NCBI RefSeq assembly: GCF_015832195.1
Contig: NC_052034.1
Span: 6,597,501 to 6,661,500, forward strand
DNA length: 64,000 nt
Reading direction: 5' to 3'
DNA from: Motacilla alba alba
Taxonomy: Eukaryota > Chordata > Aves > Passeriformes > Motacillidae
The position numbers and the translations under genes are program-made. A model generated the notes under the pieces. That model ran no database searches. It was not told where the DNA came from and saw nothing but the letters and a program-made list of their open reading frames with translations. Shown in pieces: positions 12,256 to 25,661 of the stretch (within the stretch, counting starts at the first letter, position 1; each line of letters starts with the position of its first letter).

Positions 12256-15249
12256 GATGTTAGTGCCAAAAGGGAAAAAGCTGTAAAATTGAGGGCTGAA
12301 GTCAACCTTATTTTTCGGTGTCTTTTTCCTCTTAGTAATATTTTGTCTTTTGGGAAGAAACTACTGATTGCAAGCTAATGAACTTACAAGTGGCCAACAG
12401 CTTTGACTTCTGAGTCAAGAGTGAAACTTTCCTGTGGCTGCATTGTGTGCAGGCAGATGGAAAATCATTTCCAGGGGACACAGGGTGACAATTCTCTGTG
12501 TGTCCCACTGCAAAGCTGGGTCAGGGGCAAGCCAGGGATGCTGAGCTCAGAGTCAGGTGTTCAGATCCCTCACCAAAACTGTCCTGTGGCTGGTCCCAGG
12601 ATTTCTCCTGGCACAGAGGCTGTCCTGGGATAAATCTCCTCTCTGTGTACTCCAGATCCCCAGCCCTGGGCATGGAACATGCTCACTCTGCTCCCTCCTT
12701 CAGGTTATTGCAGCTTGTGCCATGGTCAGAGCACTCAGCCCCCCAGGAGGCAGTGCCCATCCTCAGAAGCTTCTCTGTGCACAGCCAGGGCAGGCACAAA
12801 CAAGAAATGTGCTTTATTCATGAGTAAACCCAGACTGAAAAAAAAATAAGGTGCGTTAAATAGAAATCACATAATATATATATAAAGTCTTCCACATTTT
12901 TGCCATTTCCTATACACAAATTACAGCATTTAGGCCACAATAAAAAAAAATAATTCATGCCTTGGAACCCTTGTTACTATTGCCATGAGCCTCACAGCAA
13001 TCAATAATACAGCCAAAGCAGCTGTATTTGGAGACTTTGTTCTGCCATTTGATTCCTAAACAGATTTTTCATGACCAAATTAGAGAATGAAACAAACGAC
13101 TATTCAAGAAGGCTTGTTATTGAATGAGGTTCTATAATCCAGTGCCACAGCTTATGGTCCATATGGAAGCCCAGCTGAGAAATCCAGCACTGCTTTATCA
13201 GCAAAGCTACAAATATTTACTGAGAACAGAAGTCAAATGGGAAGGACTGTCTGATCCAAGCTATGCATGTGTGCAACTGCCCAAAGCATGAAAACAACAG
13301 TTTGTTCTCAATTCTTCTTGCTGTATGGGTGGTCCCCAGTGTTATCCATAAATAATCTTTTTTTTTTTTTTTAACTTTGTACAGGATAAAGAGGATAATA
13401 ACCGTACCAGCTTCACCAGCCCATGGAGAGAACAGCTGAAGAGAGCATGTGAAATTGCTGTGATGAATAGCAGAATAGGGGAAGGCTTCTTGCAGTGAGA
13501 GAGATCTAAGCAGCACATCAGGCCAGGATGAAAACTGAGAGAAAACTTTTTTGGCTAGGCTTGAATTAGGAGTGGTGTATGGTGTTAAAGAACAGAAAGC
13601 CAACAGGTTCTCTGTGCGAAAGAAAACCAAAGAAAAATGAATGCATCAAAATATGTGACTTAAACCTTGTCTAAATTAAGGAAGAAACACTAAAGTGCTG
13701 TTCCGAAGAAAGAGCTTGAACTCAATCAGAGAAAAGAGATTCTAAAACAGTAACAGAGAACTGTCCTCCTCTTTAGAGACAGTGAAAGAGAAAATAGCAT
13801 GTGCCTTTCTATTAAAAACGTGTCTTTCCAAGGAGAAATGGCTTGAAACCTGAACACTTCAAAGATATTAACCCCAGTGTGCTCTAGATAACTCTTGCAG
13901 TTATGGGCAGCAATGGTTGTGTCAGAACACTTGAAAACAGTGACCTGGAAGCCTCTTTTCCAGAGGCAAGACCAAGCTGTTCTGTCTGCCGAAGACACTG
14001 ACCGCATTCCTGACGTAAAGATGGGATATGGGCAAACCACACCTGCAGCACCCCAGCCTCCCCAGTGCCTTCAGGAGCTGCTGCAGATCCAGGCAGCTCA
14101 GCCCAAGGAGGTACCAGCTGATTGACTCCTTTAGCTGCAGATGCCTCTGGACTGTTGGCAGGACTTGCCAAGCTGTAATCTGCCTCTGGCCACACACCCC
14201 AATCACCTTGTGAAGGGCTCAGGCTGGTTTGAATCCCTGCTACCAGCAGCAATCCAAATGTTAAAGATCAGCACACTGGATAAATATTAACAGAATTTGA
14301 GGCCAACAGCTCAGCAGTGAAACGCTGCCATGTGCGGCGATTTCTTCTGATCTCTAGCTGCCAGTGGTGTGAGCTTGTGTCAGCAGCCTCTTCTCCATTT
14401 CACTAATGACAGCTGTAAACCTCCTCTATCAACGTGCTGGCTTAAGCCATGACACGACTGCCTTTGCTGCCTCTGTACACTCAGCAATCTCTTCCTCCTG
14501 CTCCGAGGGCTTTAGAAGCTCACATACATCGTGGTGGGACATTGACTCCACTGCTGCCTTAGTGATGAGCTATCACAGTCGAGACAGCCACAGCACAGAG
14601 TACCACCACACAATTTCAGAAGGCTTTAAGCACCTGCCCATACAGATTAACACCATGTCACTGCAGAAATCTGTAAGCACCTACCCTTCCTCTTCTCCAG
14701 CCCTTCTTTATGCCCCTCATGTTCATGCAATGCACCTGTGTGCCCTCTGTTCCCTTTGGTGATTGATCAGTACCTGGGCACTCCATGGCTCTTTGCTTTC
14801 AATGCTGTTCACCTGCTTTCCACAGCTGGAGCCCACTGAGGATGAGGCTCAGCCACAGCCCCACTCCCAATTACCCCAAACTGTGCGCCTACAATGAGCA
14901 GATGTCAGGAAAAAATAGTAACAGGACAAAGCCTGAAAAAAGCATTTTCCATCAGAGGCACTAAAAAAGTGCAGGAGAGTCTTTGCTCAGGTTGTTCAAC
15001 AGCAATCAGTACAATGTTGTTTAGGTCATTCTTCTACTGAGGTTTCCTCAGGCAATAACACAGGAAGTTACTTTCCCATCAGAATATTGGTGGAGCTTGT
15101 GTAGGTGACAGTGTGGCCAATCCTGGACTGGAATTTCAGTATATTGTATCTTCTCTGAGAGAGGCCTACAACTTCTGCATAAGTACATTACCAGAAGAGG
15201 TATCAGTTCACCATACACAGAAAGTATTATGCATTTCAGAATACACTTG
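12256..15249. other. Intergenic, no gene recognised
   Basis: Open frames on both strands at 12.4-12.8 and 13.7-14.2 kb have no family resemblance. A poly-T run lies near 13,358-13,373. Confidence 0.6.
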
Positions 15250-15400
15250 ATTTTTAAGTAGTTCTTGAACTCCCAAGTGCTTAAATCACTTCTGAAAGTA
15301 AAATAGTGACTCTTGAGTCAGAAGCTTTTTAAAGTATTATCCTCTGTGTTTTCCAGTTGTGTTCCTCTTCAAGCACTTAAGTGATTTTAAAGACACTGAT
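15250..15400. repeat. Ancient amniote interspersed-repeat relic
   Basis: CCCAAGTGCTTAAATCACTT and later CAAGCACTTAAGTGATTTTA recur in opposite orientation within 150 bp. Both resemble the CACTTAAGTG-type palindromic repeats that I recall as scattered in bird, turtle and crocodile genomes. The family name is not known to me. Confidence 0.4.
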
Positions 15401-16127
15401 CACCCACAGGTTGTGTTGCTGTTCCTGACAGTTGTGAGCAGTCAGCACCTCTGAAGAAGTTGAGAAATTTGGTGCCTCAGTTCATTTGCCTGGATTTTAA
15501 AACTGTGGCCTCTGCTTCTATTGACTTGTGAGACAGGTGAAGTTGATAAAGTGAACAATATAAAAAGTGCAGCAGAGCATTAAAAAGCAGGAAAGATGAT
15601 GAGAAGAGATTGCGGCCAAGATTAAAAGACAGGATTTCATTGGGATGTTTTCCTTATGCCAAGACTTCCCTTTTATTGCCTTTTTTTTCCTTCATGTGGA
15701 GTTGCACTGAAAAAGCTGCATCCTGACTCTCCCACACCCCCGTATTTTATCATAGTCAGTGATGCACATCCCTGTAAAAAGCACGTTAAATATTTTTGTG
15801 GTTAAATGTCACCTGGCTTGGGGGAAGCAGAAGCCTCACGTACAGGGCTCATAGGAATTAATCATTTTATAACTTACAATCTCTGCAGCTCCCCCTTGTC
15901 AGGCCCTGTTCTCATCGTGAACCCAGCCAGGACCTGCCCCTGCAGTCACTTGGACATGTCCCTGAAGTAACTTGGGCTGGAGGATTGGTGCCACAACACA
16001 CTGCTCTGGTGTCCTGTGGCAGCAGTTCTGCTCTGGGTCGGTGTCTCTGGCTGCAGCTCCTCCTGCTCGGGTCCTCTGAGGCTCTGTGGGTTTCATATTT
16101 GATTTTGGAGGTCTGGAGAATGCTGCT
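15401..16127. other. Intergenic, no gene recognised
   Basis: Nothing supportable. The flank directly upstream of the 5S-derived SINE may be its decayed 5' part. Confidence 0.55.
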
Positions 16128-16300
16128 GCTTGGATCCCCTAAGTTAAACAGGGTCAGACCTGGTTAGTTGTTGGATGGAGTGACCTCCAAGGAAAATACC
16201 TGCAGGAGGTGTGATGGTGATTCTGGAGGTGGCTCAGTTCCCTACTCAGGATTGAACTGGTCTCTCCAGGGCCAGAAAGTGCAGAACTGGCAGAGATGAC
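16128..16300 (+). mobile_element. 5S-rRNA-derived SINE relic, AmnSINE1-like
   Basis: Positions 16,141-16,178 match vertebrate 5S rRNA at about 32 of 38 positions. The match covers the internal Pol III control region: box A (AAGTTAAACAGGGTC), intermediate element (ACCTGG) and box C (TTGTTGGATGGAG). After the diverged 5S end, the segment GATTCTGGAGGTGGCTCAG and ACTCAGGATTGAACTGG (16,220-16,260) resembles the body of the Deu-class SINE AmnSINE1 as recalled. It is a SINE rather than a 5S gene because the 5' third and 3' end of 5S are missing and a SINE-like body follows. The boundaries are approximate. Confidence 0.75.
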
Positions 16301-18494
16301 AACTTCCAAAGGTCAGGGCAGGATGGAAAACCAATGTCTGTGTGTTTTCTTTGCAAGGGCATGAGGAAAGTTCCTGTCCTACAAACCAGGCGCCTCTGGT
16401 GTGATTAAAGAGGTCAACAAAACTCTGCTTCTTTAAAACTGGGAAATCACTCTTTGAAAAGATCACACCTATGGGATTCCAGCAGGTCAAAAAACATCCT
16501 TAGACTACAGATTCTTAATTTCTCTCCTCCACTCTGGCTATGCAGTCACATTCCCTGCCCACAGGACCAGTCTGTGCAGTGCTAAAAATGCTAAAAATGC
16601 TTCTACCTGCCTTCCTCATGCGGCTTATCTAGGAACTGTTCTGCACTCTGTGGAATGAGAACAACTGTTGAAAGGTTTTTATCCCAACCAGGATTAAAGC
16701 AATTACTTCCTGTTCATGGCCAATTGTTTCAAGTGTCACTTAGAAGAGGTGTAGGAGCAATCAAGTCCATTGGAGACCTGATACAATCTGTGGCTTGTCT
16801 TAGATTTACACATAACAGGTGAACTTGGAATGAAATCCTCATTCTTGTTTTATCAAAATCAGTTCGCTCTTTCATCATTTTAGGTCAAACTTTCCTTTTG
16901 CTCAGCACTTTTTTCTAAGTGCCCAAATAGCAGTGGATGAGAGTCCTGTAACAAATTTTTCAACCTCTCTGGACACTTTCCTATGTATTACACCTGGCTC
17001 AAAACTTCAGCTCTTTAAATGAGAAAAGATGCTGTGGTTCCTCCCACTAAAACTGGTCACTGATTTCACTAACATCAGGTTTACTCCTGTGAAATACCTT
17101 TCTCAAATCAGCATGTTGTTGCAATAACATAACCTAAGGTGAAATCTACTTCTAAAGTAGATTTTTTTCTTCATGAAGGAGAACTTTTTGCTGATATTCC
17201 TCACTTGCACAGTCTATTGATCATTAATTTATTGCATCTTTCTGTGAGACAGTGCTGAATGCAGGCTGGATTATAAGGTATTGAGTCACTGTTCATTACT
17301 GATTTATTGAAGCCTGTAATGGGAACAGAATGAAACAGTGCTAAGCCTGTTTGAAACTAAAGTCAAATGAATGTAAAGCATATACTCAATGTAAGTGCCT
17401 CTTTAAATGTTGTCCTAACAGAAGGATGGATTTCACATCCTTAAGGATTTTGCCTTAAATTATAGGGATCAAAATTCAGCGTTTGTTTCAGTGGATCAGT
17501 CAGGGCAGTAGAAATGAGCTATTTCTGATCTCCCACTGATGGCACTTCCCCTGCAGACAGGCACTCGGGTGCTCCATCTCATCTGCTGCTTCTCTTGGTT
17601 AGTGCTGCACTTCTTCATGTACATTTTTGCTAGTTGCAGCTGGAATTGCCACTTCCTATTTGAGAGGAGAAGGGGGGAGTAAGTAAAATTTGTAGGGCTT
17701 TTGTGGGTTTAGGCATCTTCATGACAGCTTTACTGAGCTTGCTCATATTATGCTCTTCCTGGCATTTCCTCCTTTTGAAGTCATTAAAACCAATTTCATA
17801 TTTATAAATAAAGTGTCCTAATGCATCTAATATATGATGAGGTCTGGCTGCTGCCTGATTTTCTTTTTAATGTTTACGCCAGGTGCATCTTGCTTTCAAG
17901 GAACCAAGCAATGAATAAATTTAACAGATATTTCTTTTAATTAGCCCCCAAAGAGCTAGCAATGAAAAACACTATCAGAAACATTCTAGTGCTTTAGAAA
18001 ATATAAGACTTCTTCACAAAGCCTCTACACAGAATTACAGAACAGCAATAAAATCATCACTTGCATGCAGAAATAGATTGTTTACACAGGGATCTCTTAT
18101 GAACTGGCATTTATTATGATTAACTTCTAATCACACAAACGTTTCCACAGATGCATTTGAGCAGAGCCACTGAAATCAGTGGGACAATTCTGCTGCCTGA
18201 CATTAGGTACAGGCATTAAAGTTTGTGGGATTTGAGCTCCATTTCTGTGTATCTCTAAGAGCTTTGCCTTCTCTCAGAAGGGGGAAGGAAAATTTATATT
18301 CCAGATTGGTGTAATTACTGTAGGACATACAATATTGGCAAACTAGATTCTCTGAATGTCTGCAACATTTCAAAGTAGTTTAAGATAGAGGCTAAAGGCT
18401 GACAGTTTCTTATTCTGACTTACATTCTGCCCCCTCTGCTTTTGATTCTGCATTCAGAGCTGCCACAAGAATGTCAGCACTGCAATAAATATGC
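16301..18494. other. Intergenic, no gene recognised
   Basis: The 17,740-17,960 part is AT-rich and free of repeats. A piece at 18,155-18,215 (ACTGAAATCAGTGGGACAAT) weakly resembles an old amniote repeat. Confidence 0.55.
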
Positions 18495-18640
18495 ATTTAT
18501 GTAGCACCTTTTTTTTGAAGTTTTCTAAACACTTTACAGACAGCCCTTTATATTCACAGATCTCAGAGTATTTTAGAAATCTCTGTTAGTATTGTTTTCT
18601 TCCTTTTACTGAGGGAGCAATGGGTGTGTTTCCAGGGGAG
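18495..18640 (-). mobile_element. MIR/CORE-type SINE relic, inverted
   Basis: Read on the minus strand, the order is CCTCAGTAAAAGG, then GTCTGTAAAGTGTTTAGAAA, then AAAGGTGCTACATAAATG: the 3' half of the same ancient SINE group (GTAAAGCGCTTTGAG, then AAAGGCGCTATATAA). It is strongly diverged. Confidence 0.6.
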
Positions 18641-21600
18641 CAACTGATCCAGGAGCCAGTGCTTTCAAATTAGCTAAATTTGAATTCTCCTATGAAAATT
18701 TTCTCCAAAAGGTCTCAAGTGGCTCTGAGGGAAAACATGAAGTATTTATTTCCATCTTTCAGTGTGCTGGTATAGGCAGAATTACACAGGGCTAATAAAC
18801 CTCATGTGTGACAAGAGTCAGCCCAGACACACAGTAATTGTGTCTGCCCTATGGTTGGGATATTGGGAAGAAAATCCAAGAATCCTGGCTCCAGAGTTGT
18901 TTGCTGTGGGTAGATCATGGGGTTAAGGGATGTGGTGATTCTGCACTGACTCTCTCCCACAGGTCAGTGTTACACGCAGATTTGGGGGAGACTGAATTTT
19001 CATCCTGGAATCTATTTTTTGTGTCTGTTTTATCTGGGTTGCAGTTTAATTGTCCCCAGGCTGTCCAGATAATAGAGCTAGCTGTGTGCCACCCAAAATA
19101 TCCTTAAAACCTGGAGCCCTGGGCAGGGGAGAGCAAGGACCTGCCTATGGATCTGCAGGAACCAGCCTGGTGTGCTGCAGCAGAGTCTGTCCCTTTGGTG
19201 GCTGCTGCTCTGCTCTCAGGTAGCACATCCCAGCATCCATAGTCCTTCTTTAAGGAGTCACAATCCCCAGATAATGGAGTGTACAGATCATCCCATTGTA
19301 TTGATCCCATCCCTGAAACAGCCAGCTGAGGAAAAATCCTCCCTTGTCTCCCCCAGCCACATGGAAATTCCTTCATTAGAGACCACTATAGAGCTACAGA
19401 AATATTCTCTTCCAGCAACATATTCCCCATAATGTTGTTATGGGAAGTGCCTTAAAAGTGGCAATCAATTCTTCTTTGAAGTCATTAACAACCAAAAACG
19501 AGTGCAGGAGTGTGAGAGGGCTGGAAATACGAGAGGATTTAAAGGGTATCTCTCACATGTGCTCCAGCAGAGAGGAGGGAAGAGATCCAATTGCTTTCTT
19601 ACCCTTGGAATTTCTCTGTTGGTTTTAATAGTCTGATACCCTAATGACAAACTCCACACACACTCTGGGGTATGTTCTCAGCTTAATCCATGGGGGATAC
19701 ATGTCTGTAATACTCATTAACGTCAAGGAGCGTTAGGAGGAACATAAATCTTTGCTCACTAAGATGTGAATCTAGACTCTGATGTTCACCACACAGCATC
19801 AGCTGCTGACTGAAGAATAAGAGGAATTCCAGCACCTAGAAAGTCTCCTTGAGAGTTCCTAGACTAAACAATCAATCCAGCCAAAAAAAATCAGGGATGA
19901 AATTTCTACTCCACACTTTTGGTTGAAAACACCAGCTGTGATAGAGAGTGATGCATATCCAATGGGCAGGCTCCAGCTCACACAGGAAGTCCATAAAATC
20001 CCTGTGAATCCCCAGCTGGCTAGACAAGCACTCTAGTTCCACCAGAAACCCTGAAAAATAGATAAGCAGTGCATTTCTCAGTCAATTGTTAGTGCCATAC
20101 AGCCCAGGAAAACATCACACTATGCACATACATAAAGAGGAATTTTGATGCCAAGAAATTAGAACTACTCTATAACAGACTTCTGATTTGTGATTTCTTT
20201 GGCACCAAGCCTAACACAAAATCACTGTGATTTCCAACTACAAATATTTTTGGAACCACCAGACTCGGTCCCATGTGTATGTTAAATGAAATGAATGTTC
20301 AAAATCCACAATAAAACTCCAGAGGGGAGACTCCGATTAGAATATTAACATTAATCTTAGGAAGTCACTAGGAACCATTCAAGCTATAATAATAAATTGC
20401 AATAAAGAAGGAATATAAGGGCTTTTTTGCTGTCTGTTCAGTAAGCAGGTGTTACTGTGAACACTCTAATCTACACAGCACAGAAGTGAAGTGGTTGCCC
20501 TTAAATTTTCCAGTTGTGTAAAATAAATAAATGACATTACCATAATATGTACAACAATCCCTCTTATAGGAGCTTAAGTGTAGCTCAGGGACTGGTGCTG
20601 ATACTGAGATAACGTCATGCAGCTCCCCAGGATAAGACTGGAAAGTTTTCAACAGCAATCCTTCTCTCAACAGCTCCAGAGGCACGAGCAGGAGCCTGAG
20701 TTCTCTCCCAGTTTGTGGCGAGAGCCATCCCTGGGCCACTTACTGGTGACAGAGCCCCTGGAACTCGCCCTGGGAAGTCACAGATGTAAGGACATGATGC
20801 TGTCATGCTACTCCAGCAAGGGGCTGAGCTGTGCTGTTCTGACTTGCTACCTGGACTGAACTTTGGTGTTATTTGGATCCAGGCTGAAGTGCTTAAATTT
20901 AAATCTCTGAATTGTACCTTAGCAGCAGTGATTTGATTGTCAAAATGAATGGTCACTTCCAAAAGCAGCTTCCTTTGACTTGCAGCAGTTAATCAGGACT
21001 TCTCAGCTCTGTCACCCAGATGATATGGATATACATCTTCAGTGTTAAACCTTTGCATTTAGAAGCTTTCACCACCGTCCCTAACATGACACTAAAACTG
21101 TGGTTCACAGCTTACAATCTTGGCTTGCAAAATTCAGGAATAAGAATGATCAGGAGGTGAACCAAACCAAACCTTTGACTGGAATATTTTTAGGTTTGGT
21201 GTTCTCAAATTTAAGTAGTGACAGAAAAAGTTTTTCATTATTGTTAGAAAATTGGACTCAAGTGGGACTAGCACATGATTCATTGTACTTTCACAAATAG
21301 GTGAGAAATGAGGTGTACAGGAATTTCCTAATTCAGTAAAGTGCTGCTTTCCAGTTCAGGCACTGGCTCCCAGCGGTGAACATATTTCTTTTGTTCTGGA
21401 GAAGTCATTTTTCACACCTGGCTATTTTGTGGTGTTCACTGTACTTCTGATGCAGATTCCAGGAAGTCTGGGAGCTCCCGAAGCAAAGTCTGCTCTGCAG
21501 GATCTGTAGCTCGGAGTTGGAAGCTAATCCATGCTGAGCTGGATCATTGATTGAATATTTTGGGACTCACTCAGAGCTTGTCAGGAAACAAACTCCAACC

Positions 21601-24600
21601 CTGAAATGCAGAGCATCAAGACTCCTCAAGGAACATTTTTGATCACACATATCAAGCAATTCACAAAGAACTGACCAAACTCTGGCTTTAGTGTGTTTGT
21701 GTGTCCCTCTGAGGAGTTTTCTGTGTGCAGCCTCACAGAGCAGCAAAATTGTCCTTCCAGGTATGACACTGCTCTATTAATAGTCTATGAAGTACTAGGA
21801 GCACATGAAAGACACTTCAGATGACTCTTGAAAAATGAATCAGTATCTGCTCTGAAATTGGACCCCAAGTATGGAATAGGATGTGTCTGTGAGAGATTAT
21901 TTTGGGGCCATATGGTTTCTTACTCTGCTCCACCCTCCTTTTCAGGAAACTAACAAGTCCCAGCACCCTGTACTCATTGCAGGAGGATATGGGCATCTTC
22001 TGGGAGCAGTCTTTGTTGGGCTGTTAGGAATTTTGTTCTTTCCTAACAGATAACTGCTCCGCTAATGCCTCCTGACCTGTCTTTGTGGAAAACACTTGTG
22101 CAGGGAGAAGCCCTTATGCACCAATTCTTGTCTTTATCCTACAAATAAGTTGCTGGCTTTTCTCTTCACCACTCTGCTTTTATCTCCTGTCTGTCCTGCC
22201 TGACACATCTCTCCTGCTGGCTGCTGGTGGGACAAGCCTGTGATTTGTTCCAAGCAAACACATGTGCACAGTTCCCACCATTGTGTGGTCTCCTGCTCTG
22301 AACTTACCTGTGGGTGTTTACTTTGGTGGCATGACCTGGTATTTTGTAGCTCTGTATCTTTTTTTCTCCTTCCTTGATATTTTGTTCCCCTCAGCCAGGA
22401 TAACTCTTCGTCAGAAGCCGCTGCATTTCTGCTTTGATCATATAGAATGCACTGTATAGCCTCGGGTAACACAGTGCTGCTTAATCCAGATGAAATAGCT
22501 ACAAACCCTCTTAGAAGTGGGGTTTAAAAAGGGATACCAGTGAAATCAGATCCCCCTAGCTGGACAGCAGTCTGATAGCAGAACAAGGGCTGTTGTGGTA
22601 TTTGGCAGCCAGACAGTCTTTATTGTTATTAGATGAAACAAAGCTTGTGATCTTTAGTCCTTGACCTTCACTGCAGCAGCACACTCTTAATCAGACCTTA
22701 ATTTAACACCTAACATGGGCACAGAAAGGCCCAGCCATGGGCTGCTGGTTTAATTACAAATGGCTGATATCATCCAAACCAATTTAACCTCATTGCTGTG
22801 TGCTGGGCACGGGATGGGAATCACAGCACAAACCAGCACCCAACAGAAACAAACAGCAATGGGCTGCTCAAAGTTTTGTTTGTTCACTTAAAAAAGAAAT
22901 AATTACTCCTCTGGATACTTTGCAGGTGATGTTAAAACCTTTTCAGGGAGAGCTCGAATCAGCGTGATTTACTAAATCTCTTTGCCCTTTAGGCTTTCAC
23001 TCTGGCATTTTAGGTATTTCTAATATTTAAAGATCAAGCCTCCTGCTGATGGCATTCTCCCATGCACATTCATGGGATCTGTTGCTGTGTAGTAGCATCT
23101 GTGTAGCTGGGTAAGAAGGAATATTTATGTGTTTCATGATAAGATTTTCACATTTTGCTGCTGCTTTGTGCTCAGTTCTTCACAAACTGACACAATATTT
23201 ATTTTTGACATTTAAATCTGAACAGTCATATTTTTACATGTTTTGACACAAAATTTGGTCTCTTTCTGATTTAGTCTGAAAATCTGAAAACATCTAGTCT
23301 TCTTTCAGAAACAGGATTGTTTTGATTAATCAGGTTTCACTCAAATTTTTTTCACCAAAACCACCATCAGCAGACCAGTAAACAACAAACATTGTAAATA
23401 GTCTGCAGCTTTTTTGTGAAATCCCAAATTTTCCATGAAATTCCAGTTAAATACACAAAGATTGCTGCAAGCATCACAGGTTTGCTTGAAAGAGATTGCC
23501 TTGAGTTTGCAAAAAGTGGATGTCTACCTCAGGCAGAGCACCTTAACAAAAATACTAATGAATAAAAATGATATAAAATATTAATGAGCAGTAAGAGCTT
23601 GGTCTCTGGGATGTAGGAAACACAGGATCCACTGCCAGTGTTTGTCACTGGCTTGCTGAAACTCAGCTTGAATCATGTTGTTTCATTCTACAGATGAGCT
23701 CTGGTGGCCCTTAATGAGGTTGGGTAAGAAATGAACATTCTGTGTGCTGTGTGAGGACACATCCCCTGTGGCAGGGCTGGCAGAGCAGGACAGGTGCCAG
23801 CACACTGGCCACACGTGTCCCTGTGGTGGCTGCATTGCTGCTGCAGGTGGATCTGCCCTGGGACACTGGGCAGGAACAGGCAGGCACTGGGATGTGCACA
23901 TTGTGCCCATGGAAAGGTGAGTGGGGATTGCCTGACACTCTCAGTAGGAAGCTTCTTACTTCCACTCTGCACAGACATGAAGGACTTCTCAAGATGTAAG
24001 AAGCAAGCCCCAAGATTTCAGGATGAAAGGAATTTAAAATCAAAATGAACCCAAAACCTCCAAGGGAAGTTGTGAATAAAATTTCTTCTGTTGCAGAGGA
24101 AAGCAGGACCTTGCCCATGGAAATGCTTTTGTGCTTTAAAGGCTAGATCACAGAACATCTTCTCTGGTGCTTTCAGGGGCTGTTTGAATGTGAGTTCCAG
24201 CTGGACTGGTGAGGACGTGTTGATCCCCACTGTCCCAGCTTTGGAAGGGGACAAGGCCTTTGTGTGTTTAGCTCTCAGTTTGGTTTCGACATGGTGACTG
24301 CTGTGTAGTCATGTTCTGGTTCACTTTGCACAAACTTTCCATTGTAGCCCCCTTACACTGACTGAGCTTTGGCTGAGACAAAAGAAGGACTCGTAGTGTC
24401 AGAGCCATGGTAGGGCAAGGTTTAATCTCCAGCTGATGCTGTACTTACCCAAAATCAATATGAACAGCAGGCTGTCACTGGAACTGGAAAGAGACTCTCT
24501 ATGACAGGCTTATGCTTTTTTGAAAACTATTTCAGTTTATCTTGTGCAGCTCTTTTGTATAGGTAATTCTTTCTGTTGCAGGGTCTGCTGAAATGTTCCC

Positions 24601-25310
24601 AGGCCTGGCTGGAGGATCAGCGTGTTGCTTTAAAACCTGAATAAACAGTTATACGCCCTGGTAGCTTCAGATCCAGTAGCCAGAACAAATGACATTTTGC
24701 ATGAATTCTTCCAAGTGAATTGCTCTGTGACCACTGTAGGCTTTTGAGTTTTTGACTCCTGATATAGAACTCTGTTAAAGCTTTTCTTGAAGAGCTCTGA
24801 AATGCCCCTCTTTCACCACCCCGATTGTTTCCCCAGTCAGTGCAGTTAGCTGGGAGCCCAGAATGGTTTCACTACTCCTGTGAGGTATGTTTCGACTTGG
24901 GGTTTGGACTTTTTTGTGATTGAATGTTTTTACAGGGCTCCCTGTGACCTCATGCGAGGGCAATCGCTGTGTTGATTTGCAGGAATGTAGATGGGCCTGC
25001 AGAAATGTCAGGGTCTCCCATTAAGATGTTTCTTTCACCTCAGCAGGGGGACTGGGTTACTGGAGTGTTGTTACTGCGATGCCCTGCAGTCAGTAACACA
25101 GCACGAGAGCACAATTGCCCTGATGTATTCCAGCAGCATGGTGTTAATGTGCCATTGCTTCTCGGGATTTCAGCACCAAGGCATCACTTCTGTGCATTAC
25201 AATAACACAGGCAAGTGGGCTTCTGCTTTAGGAAAACAGCGTCAGGTCCTGCAGCCCTGTTGTGCACTGGGGTAGTGGGGATACAATCAGCACTTTTCCC
25301 ATTGTGCCTG
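18641..25310. other. Intergenic, no gene recognised
   Basis: A 6.7-kb stretch without a supportable exon, transposon or long tandem array. Its open frames are short and on both strands. Confidence 0.55.
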
Positions 25311-25661
25311 GATGCAGGACCTGCTCTCAGAGTCCTGGATGCAGGACCTGCTCTCAAAGCCCTGAATGCAGGGCATGCTCTAAAAGTCCTGGATGCAGGA
25401 CCTGCTCTCAGAGTCCTGGATGCAGGACCTGCTCTCAGATTCCTGGATGCAGGGCATGCTCTAAAAGTCCTGAATGCAGGACCTGCTCTCAGAGTCCTGA
25501 ATGCAGGACATGCTCTCAGAGTCCTGGATGCAGGACATGCTCTCAGAATTCTGGATGCAGGACATGCTCTCAGAGTTCTGGACGCAGGACTTGCTCTAAA
25601 AGTCCTGAATGCAGGACCTGCTCTCAAAGTTGTGCATGCAGGACGTGCTCTCAAAGTCCTG
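25311..25661. repeat. 27-bp minisatellite, exactly 13 copies
   Basis: The unit begins GATGCAGGACCTGCTCTC and ends (A/G)AGTCCTG. The 351 bp divide into 13 full units without an indel. Units 1-3 and 4-6 form a partial 81-bp higher-order repeat: unit 1 equals unit 4, unit 2 resembles unit 5, and units 3 and 6 share GGGCATGCTCTAAAAG. Because 27 is a multiple of three and the unit has no stops, three frames stay open (two on +, one on -). These reading frames are not evidence of a gene. Confidence 0.95.

Noticed and set aside
16128..16215. Functional 5S rRNA gene
   Set aside because: The 5' third and the 3' end of 5S are missing or diverged, no T-run terminator follows, and a SINE-like body continues.
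25311..25661. Possible CRISPR-like array
   Set aside because: The units are contiguous without spacers, and the window is clearly vertebrate.
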